Source: Sulfurimonas sp. (GTDB taxonomy: Bacteria > Campylobacterota > Campylobacteria > Campylobacterales > Sulfurimonadaceae). Taken from it: a stretch of 6,488 nt of DNA. The notes under the pieces were generated by a model. That model made no database searches. It was given only the letters and a program-made list of their open reading frames with translations, and was not told the DNA's origin. Numbering within the stretch: the first letter of the stretch is position 1; every line of letters begins with the position of its first letter. This document shows, piece after piece, positions 6,444-6,488 of this stretch. Location of the stretch: positions 1 to 6,488 of the forward strand of contig JAQIBW010000302.1 of the NCBI GenBank assembly GCA_027858865.1. The letters are read 5' to 3'. Made by a program: the position numbers and the translations under genes.

Positions 6444-6488
6444 AATATATATAACTCAACTTTCGCACATAAAACCCAACTCTTTTTG

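Noticed and set aside
6445..6453. TATATATA read as the -10 of the MCP operon
   Set aside because: It lies directly next to the Shine-Dalgarno, so transcription would begin inside the ribosome-binding site.

Overview
The window is AT-rich bacterial DNA. It most likely comes from a Campylobacterota (Epsilonproteobacteria) genome of the Sulfurimonas/Arcobacter kind. Three things point there: the A/T-heavy codon use, a CheB without a receiver domain next to cheR (the Campylobacter arrangement), and a Sel1-repeat protein with regularly paired cysteines like the Helicobacter Hcp proteins. This placement is inferred from gene content and protein style, not from a marker gene.

Layout. (1) Bases 1-495 (+) are the 3' end of an EAL-domain gene (c-di-GMP phosphodiesterase) that begins outside the window. 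(2) Bases 482-2386 (-) encode a 634-residue siroheme/[4Fe-4S] nitrite or sulfite reductase; its stop overlaps the EAL gene by 14 bases, tail to tail. (3) Bases 2387-2574 are the only real intergenic space (188 bases), between two divergent genes. It holds an 8-bp perfect inverted repeat directly beside the reductase Shine-Dalgarno, a possible 18-codon ORF, and a TATAAT promoter for the rightward gene. (4) Bases 2575-3048 (+) encode a small secreted Sel1-repeat protein starting at TTG. (5) Bases 3050-6433 (-) are a compact operon read leftward: a dCache methyl-accepting chemotaxis protein (MCP), then cheB (catalytic domain only), then cheR. MCP and cheB overlap by 38 bases, and cheB and cheR overlap at TAATG.

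How the genes work together. The chemoreceptor, methylesterase and methyltransferase form a receptor-plus-adaptation module: CheR adds and CheB removes methyl groups on receptor glutamates. No cheA, cheW or cheY is present, so signalling must use components encoded elsewhere. The receptor has no C-terminal CheR-docking pentapeptide, and the CheR lacks the GxG insertion linked to binding one, so the two match. CheR ends abruptly just after its GHAD motif, one base from the Sel1-protein stop. The EAL protein (second-messenger turnover), the reductase (nitrogen or sulfur metabolism) and the Sel1 protein have no evident functional link to the chemotaxis module.

I do not see a clearly new system. 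No tRNA, rRNA, insertion sequence, CRISPR array or convincing rho-independent terminator was recognised. The points most worth a second look are the operator-like repeat and small ORF before the reductase, and the shortened CheR.
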